Source of the DNA: Microbacterium indicum DSM 19969
Lineage (GTDB): Bacteria; Actinomycetota; Actinomycetes; Actinomycetales; Microbacteriaceae
Reading direction: 5' to 3'
NCBI RefSeq assembly: GCF_000422385.1
Contig: NZ_AULR01000003.1
Coordinates: 186,001-250,000 of the forward strand
Length of the DNA: 64,000 nt
Position numbers and translations under genes: made by a program. The notes beneath the pieces are model-generated. The model saw only the letters and a list, made by a program, of their open reading frames with translations. It made no database searches and had not been told where the DNA came from. Each line of letters opens with the position of its first letter. The first letter of the stretch is position 1. Shown in pieces: positions 11,479 to 18,845 of the stretch.

Positions 11479-11660
11479 CGTCGGTCTGATCACCGCGAGG
11501 GGCGCTTCAACGGCTGCCCGAGTGCTTCGCCACCGAAGCCGCCCAAGCAGTCGGCGCGCTCGCGTTCTCCGCAAACGCCGCGCTCGAGAGCGATCTCGTC
11601 CGTGGTGACTCACCGCGGCGACAGACCATGAGGCCTCGGCTGCTGCCGTTGACCGACTGC

Positions 11661-11703
11661 GGTTCGCGCCGGCGTGATCAGGCGGCGCGCAGCCGCGCGA
11701 GGC
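11661..11703 (+). repeat. 43-bp direct repeat, right copy
   Basis: Second copy of 10469-10511. On the minus strand it encodes the last residues (GLARLRAA, stop) of the DUF4395 protein, and on the plus strand it carries a ghost of the glgB 3' end. The 182 bp before it (11479-11660) hold no gene I can support, only a 6-bp-stem hairpin near 11532-11547 (GCTTCG and CGAAGC). Confidence 0.9.
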
Positions 11704-12157
11704 CCAGGTAGAGCATGCACCCGAGGCACACGCCGAACGCCGCGTTGAGGAAGGCGGCGACGAGCGCCGCGGCCGCCGCGACGGGCAGCGCCCAGGGCAC
11801 GCCGACGAGGTGCAGGAGGACGCCGGCCGCCGTGACGACGAGGCCCACGCCCTGGGCGAAGCGCGGGGGTCGCGGATCCTCCCGCTCGGCGGGCGGGGCG
11901 AGCCGCGGCGCGACGGCGCGGCGGTAGACGACGCCCCACGGCGCCGTGCGCGGCCAGGCCACGCCCCACAGGAACAGCGCGGCGGCGACGGCGAGCACGA
12001 CGAAGCCGGGGTCGGACGCGCGCTCCGCGAGCGTCGCGGATCCGAGCGGCCCCGTGGCCACGCCGCCGAGCGCAAGGAAGAGCGCGGCGGCGAGGATGAC
12101 CGTCGTGATGCCGGCCGCGAAGCGCGGGCCGCGCGGGTCGATTCCGGGATCAGGCAT
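11678..12157 (-). CDS. DUF4395 membrane protein
   Basis: 159 residues with about four hydrophobic segments. The family pattern is PRFAQGVGLVVTAAG followed by a C-terminal NAAFGVCLGCMLYL segment with a Cys-x-x-Cys, which may take part in thiol chemistry. It overlaps the thioredoxin-like gene upstream by 8 nt, a pairing seen in other actinobacteria, so a role as membrane partner in cell-envelope thiol exchange is plausible but not established. Its last codons and stop lie in the 43-bp direct repeat, so its 3' end was duplicated when the neighbouring insert arrived. Confidence 0.8.
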   Translation of the reverse strand: MPDPGIDPRGPRFAAGITTVILAAALFLALGGVATGPLGSATLAERASDPGFVVLAVAAALFLWGVAWPRTAPWGVVYRRAVAPRLAPPAEREDPRPPRFAQGVGLVVTAAGVLLHLVGVPWALPVAAAAALVAAFLNAAFGVCLGCMLYLGLARLRAA

Positions 12158-12584
12158 GCGAGTGCTCCAGCGTGTCGAGTGCCGCGATGACGTCCTCGCG
12201 CCGCGGGGCGCCGCCGATCCGGGTGCGCGCGACGCCGGCCGCGTCGAGCACGAGGGTCGTCGGCGTCTGCAGCACCTCGAAGGCGCGCGCGATGTCGGGG
12301 CGGTGGGTCAGGTCGACGTCGACGTGCGCGACGCCGTCGACCTCGGCGGCGACGCCCGCGAGGACCCGCCGTGCCGCGGGGCAGCGCGAGCACATCTCGG
12401 TGCTGAACTGCACGAGCGTCGCGCGTGTGCCGAACGCGCCGGCCGCCTCGCCGATGTCGGCGGGCGCCACGGACCGCGCGCGGGTCGCGCGGGCGCGGCC
12501 GTCGCGGCGACGCAGCAGGGCGCCGATCGCGGCGGCGACGGCGAGGACGGCGAGCACGACGGCTCCCGCGAGGGCTGCGGACAT
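12150..12584 (-). CDS. Membrane-anchored thioredoxin-like protein
   Basis: 144 residues: one N-terminal transmembrane helix (about 5-24), a basic linker, then a thioredoxin fold with active site CSRC in FSTEMCSRCPAAR and the cis-Pro segment QTPTTLVLD. The redox domain probably faces the cytoplasm or periplasm depending on helix orientation; the RRRDGRAR stretch after the helix favours a cytoplasmic domain. The start is supported by TAGCGT at 12591-12596 placed 6 nt before the ATG (leaderless pattern). Overlaps the DUF4395 gene by 8 nt. Confidence 0.85.
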   Translation of the reverse strand: MSAALAGAVVLAVLAVAAAIGALLRRRDGRARATRARSVAPADIGEAAGAFGTRATLVQFSTEMCSRCPAARRVLAGVAAEVDGVAHVDVDLTHRPDIARAFEVLQTPTTLVLDAAGVARTRIGGAPRREDVIAALDTLEHSHA

Positions 12585-12642
12585 GCTGCGACGCTACGTC
12601 GCGCGCGCACCCGCCGAGGCGTTCGTGACGCCCCGTGACGGC

Positions 12643-13221
12643 CTACGCGGGCGGCAGGCGCAGGACGTTCGACTCGCCGAGCTCGACGTCGTCGGCGAAG
12701 CGCAGCGAGCGCGCGAGGTGGTCGAGGTCCTCCGCGAAGGTGCCGAAGCGCTCGGGATCCCCCGCGACGGCCTGGAGCGTGATGAGGTGCGTCCCCGTGT
12801 CCCAGGTGTAGGTCGCGAAGGGGGCGCGGCCCTGCGGCGGCATGCTCATGACGAGCTTCTCCCCGGCGCCGAGGTACGGGTTCGAGAAATCCTCGGTGTC
12901 GTCGAACTCCATCGGCATCATGGCGCGGGCCGCCCGCAGCTGCTGCGTGAGCACCTGGGCCTGCGCCATCACGGTGAGCGCACCGGGGTCGCCCTTCGCC
13001 GCCCACGCGAGCGTCATGCCGTCGTCGGATCGCAGGCCCGCGCGGATCATGCGGCCCGCGAGGAAGCCCAGGACGCCTGATCCCGGCTGCCCCGGCACGA
13101 CGCCTGCGCTCTGCACGAGCGTGTCCACGGCCGCGCGCCTCGCGCCGGCGCCGCGCAGCCCGCGGCCCGTGATCGAGACCCAGCGCTGGGGATCGGCGTC
13201 GGCCTGCAGTCGAGCGGTCAT
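12643..13221 (-). CDS. Conserved hypothetical protein
   Basis: 192 residues, no signal peptide or membrane segment, no domain I recognise. Ordered-looking sequence with a GITGRG-like start (SITGRGLRGAGARRAAVDTL) and a beta-rich C-terminal half (APFATYTWDTGTHLITLQAVAG). TAGAGT at 13228-13233 lies 6 nt before the ATG, which supports a real, separately transcribed leaderless gene. It is followed by the thioredoxin/DUF4395 pair on the same strand but 58 bp apart. Confidence 0.7.
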   Translation of the reverse strand: MTARLQADADPQRWVSITGRGLRGAGARRAAVDTLVQSAGVVPGQPGSGVLGFLAGRMIRAGLRSDDGMTLAWAAKGDPGALTVMAQAQVLTQQLRAARAMMPMEFDDTEDFSNPYLGAGEKLVMSMPPQGRAPFATYTWDTGTHLITLQAVAGDPERFGTFAEDLDHLARSLRFADDVELGESNVLRLPPA

Positions 13222-13330
13222 GCGCCAACTCTACGATCCGGGCGCCGCGTCACAGCCGTGCCACAGCCGGAGCATCGGGATCGCCCCGGCGGCCGGGCGG
13301 CGGCTCAGCGCGGCCGGATACCCTGGGGCC

Positions 13331-13852
13331 GTGACAACCGCCCTGCAGCGCGCCGAATCCCTCATCAGCGTCACCCCCGACTACCCCGAGCCAGGCGTGA
13401 TGTTCCGCGACATCTCGCCGCTGCTCGCCGACGCCGAGGCGCTGCGCGCCGCGTGCGACGAGCTCGTCCGCCCCTTCGCCGGATCCTTCGACATCGTCGG
13501 CGGCATCGAGGCGCGCGGCTTCCTCCTCGCGGGGTTCATCGCCGCCGCGACGGGCGTCGGCGTCCTGCCGATCCGCAAGGCCGGCAAACTGCCCGAACCC
13601 GCGGCCGCCGTCTCGTATGCGCTCGAGTACGGCACCGCGACGATCGAGGCGCCCGGCGTGCTCGAGCCGGGCGAGCGCGTCCTGCTCGTCGACGACGTCC
13701 TCGCGACGGGCGGCACGATCGCGGCCGCGCGCGAGATCATCGAGAAGCTCGGCGCCGAGACGGTCGGCGCCGCGGCGATCCTCGAGCTCGACGGCCTCGA
13801 CGGGCGCGCCCACGCGGGCGACGTGCACACGCTGTTCCACGCGCCCGCCTGA
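13331..13852 (+). CDS. apt: Adenine phosphoribosyltransferase
   Basis: 173 residues, normal length. It converts adenine and PRPP to AMP in the cytoplasm. The PRPP-binding motif VLLVDDVLATGGT and the GGIEARGFLLAG segment are intact, and YPEPGVMFRDISPL is typical of the N-terminus. The GTG start at 13331 is set by TACCCT at 13319-13324, 6 nt upstream (leaderless). It stands alone, divergent from the hypothetical gene on its left. A six-T run follows the stop. It complements the adenine deaminase encoded at 48-49 kb. Confidence 0.96.
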   Translation: MTTALQRAESLISVTPDYPEPGVMFRDISPLLADAEALRAACDELVRPFAGSFDIVGGIEARGFLLAGFIAAATGVGVLPIRKAGKLPEPAAAVSYALEYGTATIEAPGVLEPGERVLLVDDVLATGGTIAAAREIIEKLGAETVGAAAILELDGLDGRAHAGDVHTLFHAPA

Positions 13853-13884
13853 GCCGCGTTTTTTCGTTCACGCGTGGGGATCGA

Positions 13885-13975
13885 TGCTATCCTCGAGGAA
13901 GCAAGGGGCATTAGCCCTGCGAAGTAGGCCTGGCAGTCTTCCGGACGGTACGACGAGCCGGGCCTGCGCCTTTTC
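13885..13975 (+). ncRNA. Candidate small structured RNA
   Basis: An extended -10 (TGC then TATCCT at 13888-13893) precedes about 75 nt rich in hairpins: AGGG/CCCT (13904-13918), then an 11-bp stem GTAGGCCTGGC (13924-13934) with GCCGGGCCTGC (13957-13967) enclosing a small GTC/GAC hairpin, ending in GCC and four Ts (13971-13974). This looks like a small RNA with its own promoter and terminator. I could not match it to SRP RNA, 6C RNA, tmRNA or RNase P. It could instead be the apt terminator region. Confidence 0.4.
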
Positions 13976-13978
13976 TGA

Positions 13979-14524
13979 CTACCTCAGCTGACGGCTTTTC
14001 GTGATGAGCGGACTGGCTGCTGCACGCCAAGTGGTACCCGCTTGTACACACCACGCAACTGCATCGCTGATCCACAGCAGTGGTTCTTCATACGGCGACA
14101 GGTGTTCATAGCGCAGGCTCTCGCGGTAGTCGATCCTGTCCAGAGCATCGCGTAAAATGCGCCGGTCTGCGGCCATGAGAGACTCATCACGTTCGAGCGA
14201 AACAGCCCTGACGTGGTGTGTCTGGGCGTCCTCAATCAATGCCTGCAGGCACATGCGCCGAGCGGTCGCGTCCTTCTCCCCATGGACGGAATACACCAGA
14301 GCGGCGACCGGCAGCCTGCGAATCTCCGCCATGAGCTTTCGGCGCGAGGCCGGGCTCTCGGCCTTGAAATGTAGTCGTCGCTGGCCGCTTCGCACGAGTG
14401 CGCGCATGCTCTTTCGTACGTGTTCAGCGTCTTCCGGACGGACCATCGTCGCCACGACGTGATAGCCACGCGCCTTCGTTTCGTCGATGAACCACGCTGT
14501 TCCGTCGTGACTCGACAACATCAT
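13979..14524 (-). CDS. Accessory protein of unknown function (DUF3800-like N-terminus)
   Basis: 181 residues from ATG 14524, which overlaps the upstream stop (ATGA). An early acidic strand motif AWFIDETKARGYHVVATMV and a later HFKAES segment recall DUF3800-type RNase H-fold proteins common on mobile islands, but the similarity is weak and the protein is short. The rest (RRKLMAEIRRLPVAALVYSV) looks alpha/beta. Lower GC than its neighbours. It is co-transcribed with the winged-helix protein upstream. Function unknown. Confidence 0.65.
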   Translation of the reverse strand: MMLSSHDGTAWFIDETKARGYHVVATMVRPEDAEHVRKSMRALVRSGQRRLHFKAESPASRRKLMAEIRRLPVAALVYSVHGEKDATARRMCLQALIEDAQTHHVRAVSLERDESLMAADRRILRDALDRIDYRESLRYEHLSPYEEPLLWISDAVAWCVQAGTTWRAAASPLITKSRQLR

Positions 14525-14943
14525 TGGGCGTGAAGTCTCTCGCCACGCTTGGTGATGAGCCCGCGCGTCAACGCACGTCCGATCGCAGTGTTGAGGGCAT
14601 TTCGTGGGTTCTCCCACCATGAGTCGCCCCACCGCTTGACGAACGAGGTATGGATCTCTTCGCGGGTCAGGCCGTGAGGTGCGTCACGCACCAACGTTAC
14701 GACCATGTCCACGGTGCGAATGCCGCGTCCGGCCCGAAGCGGCTCGTCCGGCTTCTGACCGTCTGCTGGAGAGGAGTTGCTCTGCATGCCGAGGCTCGCA
14801 AGCGCCTCGAGGACTTTGGAGATCTGTGAGTGCCGAGCACGATGGGCATTGAGTTGAGACTCGAGGGTTGCCATCTCCGCCTCGAGGTGATTCCGCTGTT
14901 GTTCCAGGTCATCGACTCGAATTACGCGCTCGGTGGGTTCCAT
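14521..14943 (-). CDS. Coiled-coil plus winged-helix-like accessory protein
   Basis: 140 residues. Residues 10-50 (DDLEQQRNHLEAEMATLESQ) are a strong coiled coil; residues 75-140 (VDMVVTLVRDAPHGLTREEI and NTAIGRALTRGLITKRGERL) look like a winged helix. TACGGT at 14951-14956 is 7 nt before the ATG (leaderless pattern). The 4-nt overlap with the next gene makes a two-gene cassette. It may be the DNA-binding or regulatory partner of that protein. No named family. Confidence 0.65.
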   Translation of the reverse strand: MEPTERVIRVDDLEQQRNHLEAEMATLESQLNAHRARHSQISKVLEALASLGMQSNSSPADGQKPDEPLRAGRGIRTVDMVVTLVRDAPHGLTREEIHTSFVKRWGDSWWENPRNALNTAIGRALTRGLITKRGERLHAQ

Positions 14944-14956
14944 GTGTCGAACCGTA

Positions 14957-15293
14957 CCACCAATTCGAGACTAGTGGGGATTTGTGGGGCGGAATGCGTC
15001 CTTGCGGTGTGTGATTTGTGTGTGTCGTGAGTGTAAGGTGCGTGTCGGTCACGGCGCGCAGCGGCGTTGTCATGTGCTCCGTGTGAGAGGCGGACAATCT
15101 CGCAGAGAGGTAGCTGTGCCCCCCCCGATCAGCGCGCAAGGGATCCGACGCGGCGCCGATGCGATAGGCAGGCCTGACCGCTTTCATGACGAAGGCCGTA
15201 CTCGCGTGTGCGCACCTGACCGCGATCGACGAGGACCCTCACTCGGTGGACGTTCGGCGAAGACCTGATGAAGCCACGCGCCCGCCTGATCCC
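14957..15293. other. Gene-poor stretch, possible island edge
   Basis: About 340 bp between the accessory cassette and the kinase gene. GT-rich tracts (TGTGTGATTTGTGTGTGTCGTGAG near 15008-15031) and a C8 run near 15119 are unlike the surrounding DNA. No open frame with a start signal or recognisable domain was found. It may hold remnants of the element that brought the cassette. Confidence 0.5.
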
Positions 15294-16361
15294 TCACCCC
15301 CGCACGAGCCAGAGCGGATCCTCGAGGTAGCGCGCCGCGACCTCGACGGTGCCGGGCTGGTTCTCGTCCCAGAGATCCGGCGGCAGGGCGTCGGATCGGT
15401 GCGTCGTCTGCCAGCCGAGCATCGTGAGCCGCCGCAGCATCGACAGAGCCGCGGCCCTCGCGATCTCGTCGGCGCCGAGGGCACGGACCTCGCGGTACCC
15501 GCCGAGCCAGTCGGCCGCCATCCCCGCGGCCTCGGGGCGGTGCTCGTAGAACGTCAGCGCCGCGGCGAAGTCGTAGAGATAGAACCCGTAGCCGCAGTCG
15601 TCGAAGTCGATGATCGACATCCGCGACCCGTCGGACATGACGTTCGACGGCCGCAGGTCGGCATGGATGAGGCCCCAGTGGCGGGCGTCGCGGGCCGAGA
15701 TCCCCGCCGCGTCGAGCGCCTCGAGCGCGCGCAGCTGCGCGCGGCCGAGCAGCGCGGCGTCGGGACCTGCGAGCGGCGCACGCGACCAGTCGCCCCAGCG
15801 CGCCGACGGGCCGACCATGTCGGACGTCGCCCACGCGAAGCGCGTGAACCCGGCGGGCGGGCGCCACGCGCGCGCGTGCTCGTGCAGCCGCGCCGTGAGC
15901 GCGCCGATCTCGCGGAAGTGCGCCGCGACGTCGGGGCGGTCCTCGAGGGCCGAACCCGCGACGAAGTCGAACGCGACGGCCGTCCAGTCGCGGCCGTCGG
16001 GGTCGCCCAGGAGCTGGACGAGGTCGCCGTCGGCCCCGCGGATCGGCGCGGGCGTCGGGGCCCCGATGTCGCGGCGCAGCGCGTCGACCCACACCAGCTC
16101 GCTGCGGATGTGGTCGGTCGTCGCCGCGTATCCGGGCCGGCCGAGGCGCACGATCATCCGGGCGGATCCGCCGATCCGCACCGCGAAGGTGACGTTCTCG
16201 CTCAGCACGACGAGGGCGACCTCGGCGCCGGGATCGAGGCCCCACGCGCCCACGACGCCGTCGCGGATCCACGCGGGCGCGGCGTCGCCGCGGGCGAGGC
16301 CGTCGAACGACGAGAGGGCGGAGACGGCCTCGGCCTGAGGCGTGCCGACAGCGGGGATCAT
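15294..16361 (-). CDS. APH-family small-molecule kinase, candidate ethanolamine kinase
   Basis: 355-residue protein-kinase-like phosphotransferase. It has SENVTFAVRIGGSARMIVRL in the nucleotide-binding lobe, HWGLIHADLRPSNVM as catalytic loop and MSIIDFDDCGYGFYLYD as metal-binding loop, all intact. The family includes choline/ethanolamine, homoserine and hydroxylysine kinases. It is divergent from a class-III PLP enzyme and near an ethanolamine permease, so ethanolamine phosphorylation is the best guess; hydroxylysine kinase is the main alternative. The ATG has TAGCGT at 16369-16374, 7 nt upstream (leaderless). Not a likely antibiotic-resistance gene. Confidence 0.75.
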   Translation of the reverse strand: MIPAVGTPQAEAVSALSSFDGLARGDAAPAWIRDGVVGAWGLDPGAEVALVVLSENVTFAVRIGGSARMIVRLGRPGYAATTDHIRSELVWVDALRRDIGAPTPAPIRGADGDLVQLLGDPDGRDWTAVAFDFVAGSALEDRPDVAAHFREIGALTARLHEHARAWRPPAGFTRFAWATSDMVGPSARWGDWSRAPLAGPDAALLGRAQLRALEALDAAGISARDARHWGLIHADLRPSNVMSDGSRMSIIDFDDCGYGFYLYDFAAALTFYEHRPEAAGMAADWLGGYREVRALGADEIARAAALSMLRRLTMLGWQTTHRSDALPPDLWDENQPGTVEVAARYLEDPLWLVRG

Positions 16362-16414
16362 GGGCAGGACGCTAGCCGCGCGGGAGGGGCGCGCACGCCC
16401 CCGGCGGGCGAGGT

Positions 16415-16440
16415 TTCACACGCCATTCACACACGGGGCC
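16415..16440 (+). promoter_or_regulatory. 26-bp element, copy A (candidate GntR operator)
   Basis: TTCACACGCCATT starts a 26-bp block that matches 18687-18712 at 22 positions, all four differences being transitions. It contains TTCAC twice with 11-bp periodicity. It sits between the kinase and the PLP enzyme, and its twin sits before the permease, so it is probably the shared operator of the GntR/UTRA regulator encoded between them. Confidence 0.6.
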
Positions 16441-16549
16441 AGACCGTTGCACGACGGAAACGCGGGCGGCCCGCGGCGTCGTGTTCACTGGCGGGAGACG
16501 ACGCCCGACGAGCGCGCCGGGAGGCGCGCGAGCCACGAAGGAGCCCCCG

Positions 16550-17926
16550 ATGACCCTGAGCGAGAGCACCACGACGCGGCGGGGCACGGGCGGCGCCTCG
16601 ATCCTCGACGGCAACAGCTTCTCGGCCGCGAGCGCCGAGGCCCTCGCCCCGCGCGAACGGGAGCTCGTCGCGCGGCGGACGCGCGCGCTCGGCCCCGCGT
16701 ACCGGCTCTTCTACCAGCGCCCCGTCGAGCTCGTCCGCGGGAGCGGGGCGCACATCGAGGACGCCGACGGCCGCGACTATCTCGACCTGTACAACAACGT
16801 CGCCTCGCTGGGCCACGCGCACCCCGCCGTCGTCGACGCCGTCACGCGGCAGATGAGCGCGCTCAACACCCACACGCGCTACCTGCACGAGAACATCGTC
16901 GACTACGCGGACGACCTGCTCTCGACGATGCCCGCCGCGCTCGACCAGGTCATGTTCGTGTGCACGGGATCCGAGGCGAACGACCTCGCGCTGCGCGTCG
17001 GCCGCGAGCACACGGGCGGGCTCGCGTACATCGCGACGAGCGAGGCGTATCACGGCAACACGGCCCTCGTCTCGGCGCACTCGCCCTCGCTCGCCGGGGC
17101 CGAGCGGATGGATCCGGCCCTGCGGGTCATCGATCCGCCCGACACCTATCGGCACGCCTCGGTCGCCGAGGCGGGCGCGGCGTTCCTCGCCCGGGTCGCG
17201 CACGCGATCGACGAGATCGAGGCCTCGGGCGACGGCCTCGCCGGGATCATCCTCGACACCTCGTTCTCGTCCGACGGGATCTACACGGGCGGCCCCGGCT
17301 TCATCACGGCGGCCCTCGAACTCGTGCACGCACGCGGCGGCGTGATCATCGCCGACGAGGTGCAGCCCGGCTTCGGCCGCACGGGCGACGCGTTCTGGGG
17401 CTTCGAGCGCCACGGCGTCGTGCCCGACCTCGTGACGATGGGCAAGCCGATGGGCAACGGGTTCCCCGTCGCGGGCATGGCGGCGCGGTCCGACGTGCTC
17501 GCGGCCTTCGCGTCGGCGCGCCCCTACTTCAACACCTTCGGCGGCAACCCCGTCGCGATGGCGGCGGCGCAGGCGGTGCTCGACACGATCCGCTCGGAGG
17601 GGCTGCAGGAGCACGCGCGCGTGACGGGCGACGCGTTCCGCGCGGCGCTGCGGGAGCTCGCGGGGCGGCACGACGCGATCGGCGACGTGCGCGGCGCGGG
17701 GCTGTACACGGGGCTCGAGCTCGTGACCGACCGCCGGGCGAAGGAGCCCGCGACGGATCTCGCCCTCGCCGTGCTCGAGGAGCTGCGGGAGCGGCGCGTC
17801 CTCACGAGCGTGTGCGGCCCGACCAACAGCGTCCTCAAGCTGCGCCCTCCGCTCGCCTTCGCCGAGGGCGACATCCCGCGCTTCGTCGAGGCGCTCGACG
17901 CGTCGCTCACGGCGCTCGGCGCGTGA
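16550..17926 (+). CDS. Class-III PLP aminotransferase-fold enzyme, candidate ethanolamine-phosphate phospho-lyase
   Basis: 458 residues; start at 16550 follows GAAGGAG with good spacing. Fold-type I motifs: GSEANDLALRVGREHTGG (cofactor phosphate), IIADEVQPGFGRTGDAFWGF (Asp contacting the pyridine ring) and LVTMGKPMGNGFPVAGMAA (Schiff-base Lys). ILDTSFSSDGIYTG replaces the usual AEPxQGxGG stretch of amine aminotransferases, as expected for the phospho-lyase subgroup. Next to a small-molecule kinase and an ethanolamine permease, the predicted reaction is O-phosphoethanolamine to acetaldehyde, ammonia and phosphate. A phosphohydroxylysine lyase or ordinary aminotransferase is possible. Confidence 0.8.
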   Translation: MTLSESTTTRRGTGGASILDGNSFSAASAEALAPRERELVARRTRALGPAYRLFYQRPVELVRGSGAHIEDADGRDYLDLYNNVASLGHAHPAVVDAVTRQMSALNTHTRYLHENIVDYADDLLSTMPAALDQVMFVCTGSEANDLALRVGREHTGGLAYIATSEAYHGNTALVSAHSPSLAGAERMDPALRVIDPPDTYRHASVAEAGAAFLARVAHAIDEIEASGDGLAGIILDTSFSSDGIYTGGPGFITAALELVHARGGVIIADEVQPGFGRTGDAFWGFERHGVVPDLVTMGKPMGNGFPVAGMAARSDVLAAFASARPYFNTFGGNPVAMAAAQAVLDTIRSEGLQEHARVTGDAFRAALRELAGRHDAIGDVRGAGLYTGLELVTDRRAKEPATDLALAVLEELRERRVLTSVCGPTNSVLKLRPPLAFAEGDIPRFVEALDASLTALGA

Positions 17927-17933
17927 TCGGGCC

Positions 17934-18686
17934 ATGGGCGGGGATCCGTCGCAGGCGGACCGCGACGAGCTCGCCGAGCGGGTGCGCTGGATCATCCGGC
18001 GCGACGGGTTCGCGCCCGGCGAGCGGCTCGGGAGCGAGCGCGGGCTGAGCGAGGCGCTCGGCGTCCCGCGCTCGGCGCTGCGGCACGCGCTCGAGGCGCT
18101 CGAGCGCCGCGGCGAGGTGCGCCGCGCGATGGGGCGCGCGGGCGGGGTCTTCGTCGACGACGGAAAGATCGACCGCCACCTCAACACGATCGAGGGCGTG
18201 CCCCGCATGCTCCAGCAGCAGGGACACCGGCCCGGGACGGTCGTGCTGCACTCCGAGATCGGCATCGCGACGCCGGGGGAGAGGCGCCGGCTCGCGCTCG
18301 GGCCCGACGCGCACGTCTTCCGGCTCGTGAGGCGGCGCGACGCCGACGACGCTCCCCTCTCGATCGACCGGATGACGCTTCCGTGCGACCGCCTGCCCGG
18401 GATCCAGCGGCTCGACCTGACGGGCAGCGTGTACGAGCTGATCCGCGAGCGGTACGGCATCGAGCTCTCCCACGCCGACGAGACGATCGACGTCGTCGCC
18501 GCGTCGGCCGAGCAGGCGGGCGTGCTCGGGATCGCGGCGGGCGACGCGCTCCTGGCGCTGCGACGCGTCTCCTTCGACGCCGCCGGTCGGCCGATCGAGG
18601 CGTCGGACGACGTCTTCCGCGCCGACCGCACGCGCATATCGATGCGCCGCGTCGGGGCGAGCTGGAAGCGCCTCCCGCGGCGCTGA
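17934..18686 (+). CDS. GntR family regulator with UTRA domain
   Basis: 250 residues. Residues 8-75 are a GntR winged helix (GERLGSERGLSEALGVPRSALRHALEALE); residues 90-240 form a UTRA ligand-binding domain (GHRPGTVVLHSEIG, FRLVRRRDADDAPLSIDRM, SVYELIRERYGIELSHADETI). HutC subfamily. It starts 8 nt after the phospho-lyase stop, so the two are co-transcribed. It probably senses ethanolamine or its phosphate and binds the 26-bp elements at 16415 and 18687. Confidence 0.88.
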   Translation: MGGDPSQADRDELAERVRWIIRRDGFAPGERLGSERGLSEALGVPRSALRHALEALERRGEVRRAMGRAGGVFVDDGKIDRHLNTIEGVPRMLQQQGHRPGTVVLHSEIGIATPGERRRLALGPDAHVFRLVRRRDADDAPLSIDRMTLPCDRLPGIQRLDLTGSVYELIRERYGIELSHADETIDVVAASAEQAGVLGIAAGDALLALRRVSFDAAGRPIEASDDVFRADRTRISMRRVGASWKRLPRR

Positions 18687-18712
18687 TTCACACGCCATTT
18701 ACGTGCGGGGCC
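18687..18712 (+). promoter_or_regulatory. 26-bp element, copy B (candidate GntR operator)
   Basis: Near-identical twin of 16415-16440, placed immediately after the GntR stop and about 130 bp before the permease start. A further TTCACAC occurs at 18729-18735, giving a cluster of related half-sites. Its presence before a second transcription unit of the same locus supports a shared regulator. Confidence 0.6.
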
Positions 18713-18845
18713 GCGGTGTAACAGACGCTTCACACCCGGGGATGGCGCGGTGTCCGGCGCCGGCGGGATTCTGAGGGGAGCCCCGGACCCACGCGGACGG
18801 GCCGAACGCTCTCGACAACGATCAGCTCGACCCGAAGGGGATCCC

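Noticed and set aside
11479..11660. Possible transposase remnant between the small membrane gene and the right repeat
   Set aside because: Short plus-strand translation looked vaguely protein-like, but no transposase motif or terminal inverted repeat could be found.
13897..13975. SRP (4.5S) RNA or tmRNA
   Set aside because: The conserved SRP domain IV loop and the tmRNA tRNA-like ends are absent.
15294..16361. Aminoglycoside resistance gene
   Set aside because: APH fold only; the neighbourhood is metabolic and no resistance-gene context exists.
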